Assembly: GCF_001039355.2 (NCBI RefSeq)
Contig: NW_019776113.1
Span: 521,943-585,942, forward strand
Reading direction: 5' to 3'
Origin: Lingula anatina
Lineage: Eukaryota; Brachiopoda; Lingulata; Lingulida; Lingulidae
Length of the DNA stretch: 64,000 bases
Shown: piece after piece, positions 35,860-48,700 of the stretch
Position numbering within the stretch: position 1 is the first letter of the stretch
Layout of the letters: every line of letters begins with the position of its first letter
The notes under the pieces: model-generated
What the model was told of the DNA's origin: nothing
Database searches by the model: none
The model's input: only the letters and a program-made list of their open reading frames with translations
Translations under genes and position numbers: made by a program

Positions 35860-38800
35860 ATGGAGAGGGGTGTTAGTGTTCTTAGCACTAGAAATGCCGA
35901 TCTACCACGAAAAACACAGGTTGGAAGCATAACCAAGGTGAATGTTTATTTTTTATAAGTTAATTAAATGAACATGATAACATACTGATTTTCCAATGGT
36001 CAGAATTGAGTGAAACGACTTCTTATGTTTATACCCTGCTATGCAGAGGCTGCGTGTAGTACAGTGCATGTTTTACTTTCACCACATCGTGTTGTTGATA
36101 TATATGATGTATTGCATTGTATCAATCTCTGTCACCCTTATTACGCTTTTATTAACTGACGAGTAGATTATAAATTTTTATCACCTGTTAAAAGTTGTTT
36201 GTGTCAATTACCATCCTCGCCTGACGCATTCATTAATATTTATGATTTTCACTCAAATGTGTAACCGATGTTTTAAATTCACTTGAGTTTTTTTTTATTT
36301 TGTTTTGTTTTTGTGGGTTTGTATCCTTCCAAACATAGGGGGAGTTGACCAGGACAAAACTGGGCAAAGACACAGTACAATTCAACAGCTAATTTACAAA
36401 AAAGAAGCAATTAAAAAAAAATGAATATTGACCCTCTATAGTTATCGACTGTTGTTATTGATTAACATTTTATCTTATGAATATTATTTTAAGCTTTCCA
36501 AAGGATAAGTTATTAGACAGAAAATTGACATGTCATTCCCTGGTCTAAATTAAAATTTATAAAAGAATTGTGTTCTATTGAATGAATCAAATAACTGAGT
36601 TGGTCTGCACAGGTACATGTTTAGCACGAAAATTCATGCGTTAGCACTCCTGTTGACAGTTCTGATACATGAATTTTTGTGCTAGTACATGTTACAAGCA
36701 TGTTCTTTTGACAGCAGCTGCTGCATACTCAGTAGATACATTTGATAAAATGTACTATTTTTTATATTTCAGAGTAGTTATAATGGAAATGGAAAAGATG
36801 ACCAGTCTGTATTTAAGCAGGTACATTTATATATTAAATAGCAGCAATTAGGCTCAAATTGTAGGCTTACTAATAAGCACCCCTTGAGCAAGTTAACTAT
36901 CAATACTCAGCACTCAAAAATATAGTTCTCATTTTGGCATGTAGACTTACAAGACTTACAAGGTTATACCATAGGAATTTCAGTTTTCTTGTTTAAAGCT
37001 TTTTAAAGATGTTCATGTTGGTAATGTTTTGCCTGGATGTAAATGCCTGGATCATTTATGACAAACATTTAGAAACAATCAATAATGAATTTGTCAAAAA
37101 GAAAAAATAACTAGATTTTCTGCCAAATTTGGTTAAAAATCACTCTGCCTCAGTGAGTCTGTCTTGATATATCCATCCAAAGCAGCATTAATGTAATCAC
37201 ACGTTCTCTTGTTCCAGGGAATGCTGGTGTTTGTCCACCATGATGTAGATATCTGGACAGAGGGCACTGTCTCTGGGATTGATGAAGAAAACATCCTTGT
37301 AACTCTTCCTTCAGGAAAGGTATGTTATTAGATGGAGGCATAAAATGTATATTGTGAATAAAATGTTGTTGAATCTCACTTAATATTATAAGTCATGTAT
37401 ATTGGTGGGATCTGGATCATTTTTCTGGCTGGAGTTGTCTATAGTCAGTTAAGTTGATATAGTAACATGGCAGTTTTACAGAACATTACAACAGACACTT
37501 TTATGTCGACCTAAATGTGTGTCATCTTTGCAACTCTCACTGGTGTCTTCTGGACCAGGCGGTGAGCTGTCCCTCTTTTCCAAGGAAAAGGTAGGTGGAC
37601 TGTCGCAGTGTGATTCACTGCAAGATGATTTCTTTCCAGCGCCATGTATTTCCCTAGGGACTGTGAGAAACTGCATTTTGGAATGATCTGACTTTGTTTC
37701 TCTGGTTTTTATCTGTTGTTCAAGCTGCATTACAATCTTAAGGAGTTTCTTCTTATTCTGCGGAACTTTAGCTAGAGCGATTTGTTTCAATTTTGTAGCT
37801 CTAGCTTCCTGTGATGGGGCATGTATTTCAGTATGAGTAAGACTGTCATTTCTTTCTGAAAAACTTGTACTGGCAGCCATGTCATAATCAGACATTTATC
37901 ACATCTTGGTTATATACTGCTTTCTTCACACTGCTGAACTTATCCAAGCTAAAATTGTTTCAGTTCTTCTCAGTATTTTTGAGACCACTACAGCATTAAG
38001 AAGCACCTGAACACATGCACATTAGTCTTGAAGCCTCATCAGTCCTCGCTTATTCATACCATCTTTTTATGATGATTCAAAGTGCTGTTTCAGTGGGCAG
38101 CACAGGTACAAACCAAAAGGTCCTTAGTTCTTGGAATAAATGCACTTTCAAAAGTGTATTCATGACTTAAGATTGGATGATTAGGCCTAAAATCCCTGAG
38201 GTAGTCAGACTAATAGCGTTAGCTCAAAAACCATTCAGAAAGTTTCAATCACATGCTTAGTGATGTATATTCTTCTGACTCTATTCCTGTCTGTGTCTTG
38301 CTGGTCAGTTGTTGCTTCTACTTTGAAAAGGAACTTGATTAGATATTTCTATTCAAAATTGGAAAAGCATTCTTGAGAACCATGCTGTTCTTTTCTAGCT
38401 GTGCCATGTTTCTTGAGAATTGCTGCTGTTTTCATTGAACATTTCTCAATTTTGTACCAAGCAATCACAGTGTGTACAGAACTGTCCAGATTTTACTTTC
38501 TATTGAAAATCTGGGTGTCAGCTTACACTAAAATTTGGCTTAGTACTTCCTTTGTTGCAATTATTGATCAGCACATGAGAGTATTCTTGTAGGAAATCTA
38601 TTGTTTGTCTTAAAGGGGAATTTAATATGTGATGATTAATATATGAAAATCTTGCATTTATATGAGAAAGGATAATGATGTTTTTTTCATCACTGTATTA
38701 TTGATTTGGTTAAAAAAAGTTATTTCCCCACAAGCAGCTTTCACTTCATGACAATAGAAATATTGGAATTGACATTTTATAAAAAAATTTCATTTCTTTA

Positions 38801-40355
38801 ATTTTTACAGGAACAGTGGGTAAAACATAAGGATATTGCATTGAGAAATGAATGTGATTATGCTTCCACAGAGGATCTCACTCTGTTAACTCCACTTACC
38901 TGTGCCTCAGGTATGTTTACTCAAAGGCATGTACTAGTATATACATTTAAAGATGTTGAAGCAGATATATACATGGTTGAAGATAGACAACTAAAACCCA
39001 TGGAACCTGTTATAGTTTCTAGTTTACCAGAGGGGGACTCCTGACTGTGTACACAAGTAAGCTCACACACACATATATGCATACATGCACATGTACGTAC
39101 ACATGCACACACACACACTGTTGTGATGTATAAATTAACGGTGTTTTTTTTTTAAATCCAGTGTTCCAGTGTTTGAAGAAAAGATACCAACAAGATGTGT
39201 TTTACACAAGGGCAGGGGTCACCTTGGTGGCCATTAATCCTTTCAAGGAGGTCCCTTCATTATATAAAAAAAAAGTCATTGACCGCTACCACCAGTTACA
39301 TGGCCAGAGGAAGGTATTCATAATAATTAGACGGCTGATATTGAAATATCAATTTATATTGAACATTGCTAAAATAAACCTTCAGTTTTGCATGTACAAG
39401 CACTTATCCAATTTGATTGTATAGAGTTGAAATAAAGATGCTGTAGATTGCATTGAATATGTTTTATTAAGTAATTGATACATTCAAGATTGTGTCTGAC
39501 TATGGCCACATTCAGAATAGGGGACTAACTAGTCTGAGGGTCAAATATGGCGACCCACTACAAAGCTTTCCATCTAATTCACTAAAAGACATTGAATAGA
39601 TATTCCATGGGGAAGTGTTCTGCAAAGTGGGTTGGCCATATTTGACCCTCGGACTATTTAGTCCCCTATTCTGAATGGGGCCTATGCTGTTAAAATTTGG
39701 TTTTATGTAAGTGACTTGGAATTTGTCAATTTTTAGGTGTTATCCCCCCATGTGTTTGCCATAGCCCAGGAAGCCTACAGTCACATGAGGCAACAAGTGG
39801 GGAGAATGAACCAGAGTGTTATAGTCAGCGGAGAGAGTGGCTCTGGAAAGGTGAGTGTGTGGTGTGGTAGAAGAGGGGACGTCTTGAGAAGGTCCAAAGG
39901 TTCATGGGTCCAAAAAGTGGTAACATTTTTGTTTTTTAATCAAGGGTTCGTTGGTCCGAAGGTTCTATTATGAACATTCAGACCAATGAACCCCAGGACT
40001 TTTGCTACGGCCCCGTAGGAGAGACAGAAGTGATGGGAATCACATGAGGTTTTGCAACATATATAAAGCTAGAATCCGTAATCTTTGGAGGAGGCAGGGT
40101 CAGCAAGAATGGAAGTTCAAGACAGAGAGTTCAGCATAGCAATCCATAAGAGCTCACAGATTTTATCTAAGAATGTTTTTATGGTTGTTTTCTCGTATAA
40201 ATACTGTTGAATTACAGTCCTTAATAAACCAGTATAAAATCAACATGTTTTGTGTGCCATTTATCTATTGCTCTCTAAGCTGACATTATAGGTGTAGATA
40301 GTTTCACAATATCAGCAGTTGCATTTGAGGCTGGGATGGTTTTAATTGGATTGTG

Positions 40356-40427
<72 letters not shown>

Positions 40428-43400
40428 ACATAGAGTAGAGTAATAGAGAAGTGGCAATGGTTGTGGTAGATGTGACAGTAGTGATCCAGATAATATTTTC
40501 AGTAGAGATGTGTTTACAGGAGAAATGTACAGATGTGGTAGGTGTGATGGTGATAATTGTACTGGGAGATATTGCGTTGGTTTTCTTTTCACTAAGAGAA
40601 ATAATCTGCATGTCACTGTTGGTTTTTGATACAACAATAAAGTCTGTGCATTTTGACAATTTGGCTGTTTTGGAGAATTGAGCTGAAAGAAAAAGTTTTC
40701 CCATCATTAAAAATGACACCCAAAGCAATTTATTTGAAATTCATATGTTAATTTAAATAAATTTGTATTTATACTGGGAAGTTCAGTTATATCTTTTAAT
40801 ATTTCTTCTAATACCTGACTAGGCTTAGTCACTACAACTTTGAATTTTCATTAATAACATTATTTTCGATTGTTTTAGACTGTCACTGCCAAACACCTGA
40901 TGAAATACCTGACCAGTATCTCCAACTCCAATGCTGGGTAAGTACTGAATGTAAACATATATTAAGTTGACCATATTTTTACCGGATTTTAATTTGGAGT
41001 CAAAAAATCATTGAAATCACTGAAAATGAATGAATTCGAAAATGGAGATATTTTTTTAAATGAAAGTGACCTTAGGAAACCCGGCAGTTTTGGTTATGCT
41101 TATGGAAACATAGTTTGTGTTTATTATTAACTTATAGAGAACTGTTCTTGAAAGTATGTCAATGGGTGATATTTATTTACCGCTTCTGTCTTCAGTGATA
41201 CTGGAACAAGAATTGAAAGCAGGATCTTAGATTCCAATCCAATTCTAGAAGCATTTGGTAAGATGAGGCGAGAAGGAGTATTGAGTGGGACAGTATTTAT
41301 TTTCATAAAAGTTCATTCAATTAGTTAAAAATTTTTTAAGTCTACTCTTACTGAAAAGCCTGTCTCAGAAAAAGTTAAAACTTATTTATGAAACTATGTG
41401 GAAATAATGCATCCCACACTTATTATGGTCATTATGACTTCATAGGTCTTGTGTCTGGTTTTTTCTAAAAGTGAAATATGTCAGATGTTTTAAAATATGG
41501 CAAAGTATTTAAAAATTATAAATTAATAAAAAATATTAGTGAAAAGTTTTAACCAAGTGCTTTATATTTCAATTAGCATTATTATAAATCTCCAGGACAA
41601 AAGAATACTTTTGAATTTATGTATTTGTCTCAAATTCTAAGAAGATTTATTCATTTAACTTGTATTTTTACACTCTAACCTGTATCTTTACACTTTTAAT
41701 TAACAATTTTATTAATCTTCTTCTCTTTTTTAAAATTTTTACTTTATATTTTATATATTGTGCAATCCAACCATTTTAGTTGCAAATAAATATTATTATA
41801 TTAGGAAATGCAAGCACCAGTAGAAACAGCAACAGTTCGCGGTTTGGAAAATACATCCAGTTACAGTTTCAAAGGTAATTTGTGGAACAAATTGGAAGCT
41901 ACTGTAGTTGACACAGTTTTACTTATCACTTAAAATTTTAGTTTTTTTATGAGGTATTTTTACTAGCATGAATTACTTAAAATGAGTTGTTTTTCTGTTT
42001 TCCATTTAAGTTTTATTTGTGTATCTTAGATTTTGGGTGATAAATTAAATCTTCTGAAAATATTAAGAAAATTTATTGTGGGTTACTGGATATGTTTTAG
42101 ATAATTAGGTATATATTTAATATTAATTTTCCAGGAATGGTCAGATTCTTGGTGCTTCCATCCAAACATATCTCTTGGAGAAAACTAGAGTTGTTCATCA
42201 GGCAGAAAATGAGAGGAATTTCCACATCTTTTATCAGGTAAGGTAATGGTTGTTTACAAGACTTTTCAGTGCTTGGAATATTTTTTTATGAAGCACATCA
42301 TGCACAATCCTATTTATTTTCAAAATGACAGACAAGAAGTGTTTGGATTTTTATTGTTTATTTATTTTCAGCCTAGCAATCAGTTTGAAAGGCATTTCAT
42401 AGTATAATACACTTGAAACTTGAACACAGCTCTGAACACAGAAGTTATTCTTTAAATAAATAAAATGGTAAAGTGGGCACCCTTTGCCAAAGCAGACGGG
42501 TAAATGGCCACAAAGCATACTTGACAGTATAGAGAATTGCACATACATGTACTTACTTAGGGCTGTGAAAAAAATTCTCACTTGTCAAACATAAATGATT
42601 TCCCGAAACTGTTAATGTGAAGCAAGCTAAACATTAAATTAAAACTAAACCTACTCATGTTAATATTCCAATGTAAAATTGTTAATAAAAAACTGTTTCA
42701 GCACAATGTTATGTTAAATATATAGCACACAATTGAGCATGAGTAATATACATGGTCTAACCAAAGTTGATGGACAATTATGGGGAAAAAACAAGAAAAA
42801 AAATGATAAACTGAACCAAACTACTGTAATAAATTCAATAACTCCAATATCAAATAAATTAAATCTAAAGGAAATGCATCTCTACAGCAATGAAAATGGA
42901 ATTTAATATTGTACACACACACATTTTAGTACATTACAGTATACTCACTAGAAGATGAATGCCTACATTACAAGAAGTGAACAGGATACTAATGTCATGT
43001 ACTGTATTTCAGATGTTAAATGGGGGAAATGATGTGGAGAAGGAGGAATGGCTCGGACGCAAGGACTCCTTGTTTAAAATGATTACAAATCATGGCGCAT
43101 GCACAGGTGATTTGTCCCCATGACTATACATAGCTGAACACTTTGTATTTATTATGGAAAAACTGATCATGTGTTTTTGAGCTTGATAATTTCTTTTCAC
43201 TGTTAGAAGTAGAATTCTATTTTGTATAAAAATATCAGTCAGTCTTAAATGAGATGTGTGTACATGCATACTCGGCTCAAGCTAAATTTTATTCAGATAT
43301 TCCTTGTTACTGTCAGATAGAACTGTTTAAATGGTTAGTCATCTGATTCTAGTCAAACTGTTATTTCTAATAATTATTAAACAGAAGACCAACAAAGTTG

Positions 43401-43467
43401 GAGACAGACGAGGGAGGCAATGGAAGACATTGGGATTACAGCCCAGCAGCAGGATAGCATATTCAAG
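35860..43467 (+). CDS. Unconventional myosin, N-terminal half of the motor domain (possibly class XIX)
   Basis: Twelve exons: 35860-35937, 36773-36820, 37218-37319, 38811-38910, 39162-39313, 39737-39850, 40879-40937, 41196-41257, 41805-41874, 42135-42237, 43013-43106 and 43385-43467. They join in frame into 355 residues. An SH3-like N-terminal subdomain ([18 protein letters not shown]) precedes the motor: the purine/P-loop region [10 protein letters not shown] and [10 protein letters not shown] (Ser where GESGAGKT is usual), switch [10 protein letters not shown], then YLLEKTRVV and [29 protein letters not shown] and the TREAM-IGI segment most resemble myosin XIX, a mitochondrial motor; that class assignment is tentative. 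The rest of the motor (switch II, converter) and any tail were not found before the opposing gene at 43939. Confidence 0.8.
36622..36684. mobile_element. 63-bp micro-copy of the same MITE
   Basis: The two outer ends of the element at 34502-34909 joined with almost all of the interior missing (TAGCACGAAAATTCATG at one end, CATGAATTTTTGTGCTA at the other). It has its own perfect 9-bp target duplication, GTACATGTT, at 36613-36621 and 36685-36693, so it inserted independently. Confidence 0.85.
37476..37895 (-). CDS. Small intronless ORF ending in a CaaX-like box, nested in a myosin intron
   Basis: 139 codons antisense within the intron after myosin exon 3 (ATG at 37895, an alternative ATG five codons later, TAA at 37476-37478). 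The product is hydrophilic, with a short helical segment ([19 protein letters not shown]) and a Ser/Pro-rich stretch. It ends CCNVL, so the last four residues CNVL fit a CaaX prenylation box of the geranylgeranyl type (final Leu). I recognise no family. An intact reading frame in an AT-rich intron supports a real gene; chance cannot be excluded. Confidence 0.45.
   Translation of the reverse strand: MSDYDMAASTSFSERNDSLTHTEIHAPSQEARATKLKQIALAKVPQNKKKLLKIVMQLEQQIKTRETKSDHSKMQFLTVPREIHGAGKKSSCSESHCDSPPTFSLEKRDSSPPGPEDTSESCKDDTHLGRHKSVCCNVL
39504..39682. mobile_element. Palindromic MITE, ~55-bp TIRs
   Basis: A 179-bp intronic element whose ends, GGCCACATTCAGAATAGG and the complement of CCTATTCTGAATGGGGCC, extend as an inverted repeat for about 55 bp with few mismatches. 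TAT flanks both ends, consistent with a 3-bp target duplication as made by PIF/Harbinger-type elements. No ORF. Confidence 0.75.
40362..40425. repeat. (GA)n microsatellite
   Basis: About 64 bp of GA dinucleotides in a myosin intron; the Ser-Leu reading frames on the other strand are artefacts. Confidence 0.95.
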
Positions 43468-43938
43468 GTAAAACTGAATGGCTAGCCTATTTCCACTGTG
43501 TAAAATAAATAACCCTAACTGCATCTGTTATCATTTTTGCCCTCCCCATATGTCTTAACATGGTTGTTAATACACACAAATGAACATTTGACAAAATTTA
43601 AGATACAAATGACATATTCTAAAAGAATTTCACATCATGTCGTGGCTCATGGTCACATAAATAAACACTCAAACACCAGACACAATTTAGAGATCAATAA
43701 TTGGAATGGATCACGTATAGCACCCTTTTTACTGTGACTTTCAGTCACTGCGGTGAGCAAGATTTCACATGTAATGCCATAGACCATTAATTTATCAAAC
43801 AAATACCCTAGACCATCAATTTATCAAACTAATCTATCAATATGTGCATCTCTACTTCATGTTATTTCATATTTTACTAATTCAAGTGGAGATAATTAGT
43901 TCAGCTCTACATTTGGGCTATCATTTGAATTGACACTG

Positions 43939-45759
43939 CTAAGTTGTACTGGATCTACCATGGAAAGATCGCTTGTTTGTAGCAATTTCCAACACAGCTG
44001 CTGTCATCTGTGTTCCATTCGTCACTCGGTCAATTTGGATAGATTTTGGCAAGATTCCCTTTTCTAGGGTCACCTTAAACTCCTGCCCTTTGCCTCGGAC
44101 ACGCTGCATGTCTATGTTACAATATAACAGTTCTGCATTGTTGTCATCCTTGAAAATGAGGGCATCTTCATGGTGGAGGCAGAGCCTGCCAGCTTGGTAA
44201 CCACAGTTCAGCAGAGCCTGGTGGTACTTCCTTAACAGTGGCGCCATCTTTTCTACTTCCTGGTTTGAGCAGACTATTGTGAGGGTGCGCACAGGAATCT
44301 CCTGTGGCAGGAATGCAGAGAAGTCACACATACACACACCAAGATTTCTCAGGTTTTTCAATTTCTTTCTGAGCTTACGAATGGTCTCTTTGTCTTTTTC
44401 CATTTGGACCACCCAGTACTCCTGGTAGTCGCCAAAGTCTTGAATGGTATATTCAACTTTGTTGGAATCTGACATTTGTGAATGGCACTTGTCTGTCACA
44501 TCCTCAAAAGGTTCAATATCACCATCAGACATTCGCCGTCTTCTGTTCCTGGACTTGTGCAAGACTAGTGACTCGTTTTGGGATTGAGCAAACTCTGGAT
44601 TGGAAGGAATAGTTGTGGTTACTATGATTTCTTTAACTTCAGTGTCAGGATTGCTGCTAATAGTGAATCGCCGTCCAGGTCTTATCTGATCGAACATCTC
44701 TCCATGCGCCAGCTCCTCAACTTGCAACATGGTGGGTTGGTATTCAGCAGTGCCCACAGTTGCCTCTGTTTTCATTGCACCAGGTGGAAAATTAAAAGTG
44801 AATTTCTCCAGGGAAATCACAGCACCTATTTCTGAAACTCTGCGGGTCATTTTGTGTCTCTCTGTTGTTTGGGGCGTACACAGGGGTAAGAACGGCTTGG
44901 ATCGGACTGGATGGGCTGATTTAGCTTGTCTCATTTTGTTGTTGGACTGGATGAGATTAGGTCTGTCAGTATGGCTACCTAGATTCCCCAGTTGTGCATG
45001 TTGCTCTTGGCTTGGCATTTCAAAACTCCTGCCAGGAAGAGCTGCAATAGGGAACCTATTAGCTGCCTCAGGTTTTGGTCTGAAAGGCAGTTCTTGGTTT
45101 TTGATAAGAATTATTTTCTTTGTTAGAGCATCTATTTGTTTTTGAAGTTTGTCAATCTCCACAAACTTTGCAGTGGTTTGTGATTGCACACTGTTGAATT
45201 CCTTTATGATTTCCTCAGTCTGGACTTCAGATTCTGAAGTTTCGACGTATTCCGTCCCCACTTCTGCATCTGCATATTCAGGCTGAGGCTCTGGCTCTGG
45301 CTCTGGCTCTGGTTCCATAACTGGCTCTGGTTCTGGCTCAGGTTGTATTCTAGCCGTCATTTCAGGCTCAGAATCGGGTACCTCTGGCTCTGGCTCAGGT
45401 TCAGGCTCTGGTGGTGGAGGGGGTGGGATTTTGGCAGCAGTCTGTACTAAAAGTACTTTCAAGCTCTCTATCTCCTCTTTGAAATTCGAAGCATCCTCTT
45501 TACTTTTGGCTATTTCTTTGTACTGTCGGCGTATCATTTCTTCTTGCATTTTGATCTTCTGCCTTAGTACCATTTCTTGTTTTTTGAAGGCTTTCTCATC
45601 TAGTTTTTTATCGTCTCCAGATTCTGATGTGTGAAGTGTAACTGCTGTTGTCATGTTGTTTGAAAGCCGTGCCTCTACTTCCCGTAACTGTATGCTTAGT
45701 AGGATCCTGATGATGACTGTCTGATGGCGCTCCCATGCTGAAATGAAGAGATACTTAGT

Positions 45760-45796
<37 letters not shown>

Positions 45797-48700
45797 TATT
45801 TAAATGATAAAATAAATGACATAGAAAATTAACTTCCAAGGCATCTGCTTTAATAATTCTGCTTTACAAATTTACTATCCTCATTTTAGAAAATCCGAAA
45901 CTTTGAAGCTAAATTTTGGTCTAATTGAAACACTATTTGCACCATTTATCGCTTCAATATATTGCAACAAAGTAATTTTTAGTGAATTAAAAAACAGAGA
46001 AGTTTTTTGAAGGATAATTTCCTACCTTCTGTGAGAAATTCGGAGTTCATCTGCCTGAGGTGTTGCTCCGAGTCCTGCTGGGTATTCTTGATGACAGTGA
46101 CCAGCTTGGTGAGTCCCACCCCTCCCAGTGGCACCATGCTGTGTAGGAAGGTGGCAATCTCCTGAACCTGGCTCTTGGCATTCTCCTGAAGAATGGTCAG
46201 AATTGTTGCAGTTAAGACCCATATTGTCATAATTACGTAAAAAAATGAAGATGTATTTTGTTAGCAGTTGAATATGTGGAATTGCTTGTAAAAGTTACAG
46301 AAATCTATTTTACTTTCTGTCTGCCAATCACCAGTGATTTGTAGATTTGTTTTGATATTTGACTGAGAGATTTATTTTGCCAATAATTGATAAAGTTGCC
46401 AGTGAAAATAGCACCTCAATCATTATTGCTGATAAACTTATGACTTATGTAATAAGTTATTTATAAAGTCATCTATTTCACTTTAGACTTTAGTGTGCCA
46501 ATCACCACTGAAGTTGTAAATTTACTCTGACAGATGGTATTTGACTGAGAGATATATTTTGCCATCAATTGATAAAGTTGCCAGTGAAAGTAGCACCACA
46601 ATCATTGCTGCTGATAAAATTATGACTTATGTAAAAAGTTATTTATAAAGTCATCTATTTTACTTAAGACTGCAGTCTGCCAATCAGCAATGAATTTGTA
46701 GACTTGCTCTGATAGTTGGTATTTGATTGAGAGATGCATTTTGTCAATAATTGAACAAATTGCTTGTGAAAGTGCCATCTCAATCATGGCTGATGATAAA
46801 CTTACAACATATGACTTATGTTTAAAAAATATTTATAAAGTCATCTATTTGATTTTAGAACACGGTCTGCCAAACACCACTGAATTGGAAGATTAACGCT
46901 GATAGTTGGTGTTAGACATGGAGATTTTCACAAAGCTTGTTTTATTCACTTTTGACATTTTGATACATTTGATATTCTGAATGAATCACTCATCTAAAAA
47001 ATCAATGAAGATAACAGGAAAGCCTGTCTTATTGATTTCATGATTTCATCTAATGTGATGTAACGGCAGCTTTCCAGCGGGAATGCATTGTGAAATGAAC
47101 GTTCCAGACAGATTCCGCTTGGATTTGGTCGTCGTCTTGACAACCTTTTCTCTAGTCGTGTTAGCTGAAGGCCCCATTGTTGTCTCAGCAATGATTTAGA
47201 TTAACTGCCACTGATTACATTCACTCTCAGTTATTAACAGTCTCCCAAGGGCTTTCTTGTGCGGTATGTTTGCTTTTATAGTGAAAGTCTGATCTTTGCA
47301 GGTGTTTGAATATAATTCATTAAATATGCAGACTGATACAATTGCTCCTATTTCTATTGACTTGGCCCATTGGGTCACTACTTTTCCCTGGCTTATTATG
47401 GGCATAACAATACATCCAAAATATTGTATGGAATACACTGGTCTATCCAAGTTTGAAGCCACTGCTTTATGATAGTTATCCGTTCCACAGTTTTTTTTAT
47501 TTTATTTAAGACTGGCTTAAAAGGACACATTTGAATTATTCTTTCATGCAGAATGCAGTTGGAATAGACTTTTATCTCAAGAGAAAATGATGAAGTTTGT
47601 GAAAGACTGATATCTTCAACATTGTAGTAATACTAGAATTGGGTTTTAGTTTGGATCATTGTCATTTACTTACAGTATGTACCATATCTTTGAATTAGAA
47701 TAATTGTTTTTTAAAAAAGTATTCCAAACAGGTGTGTTTAATTTAGTAAATTTAATTGTTTGGGATTTTCTTGTAGAAATTATGCATGGTTTTAAGTGAA
47801 ATGATTATATTGATGCAATTCAAAAATCCTTGATGTAAAAAGTAACACTCATGCATTACAAAAATATTGTTATAAGCTATTGTGTTTCATATTTGACAGG
47901 CTTTGTGATGCTCGCCACTAATACATTTCTAAATGCAATTGGCTCTATTCTAATCCAACTGCAAACATGACTGTTGCACTTAGAGAGGAGGCAAAGTAAA
48001 TAAGCGGTACAAAGATAAAGTGACTTCAGATGTTCAGTCCAATGGGTAGGCTCTAAGTCAGCCTAAAGCACCGCGGTAAAAGAGGGAAATGCAAATACAG
48101 TATATTCTCTTCTTGCTGCTGTCTTTTGGCAAAACTAAACAAAAAATTTGCATACAATCATGGCCTGGTGCCAACCACCTGACTAGCACATCAAAAACAC
48201 CGTTGTGAACTTAGGTGACTTAACTTAAAACAAACTTTCTTTAGCTTTTCAATTGCACTTGCTTACGCCAGTGACCTTAACTATGCATTGGCAAATGACC
48301 CGAACGCTGGGCGCAACCTCAACAAGGTTTACCTTTAGAAAAGAACAGTGTTTGTTACCTTGACATGTTTTTGGAGACAAAACTACCCATGGGAAAATTG
48401 TAACCACCGTTAGAGGGAATGTCGATGCACTTACTTGGAGAGCTTTATCTCCTCATTGATTTGCCTTTGGTATTGATTCATGTAAAATCAAACTCTTAGA
48501 TGTGAAACTGCCCTATGGTTTGACCTACGTTTGATGTTGATTTAAGTGTTAATAAGAAAGCAGAAAACTAATTGTACCATGAAAAATGACTATGAAATAG
48601 TCTATTCATATTGCTTCAGGTATCTTATCATTTATGAATGCACTTTGCCAGGAATCTTTCATCTTCATTTTCTAACATTCACTGGGGATATTTCCAGAGT

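Noticed and set aside
45738-45822. Tyr-rich N-terminal extension of paralogue A exon 3
   Set aside because: It reads through an AAT microsatellite in the intron; the acceptor at 45738 and alignment with paralogue B place the exon start inside.
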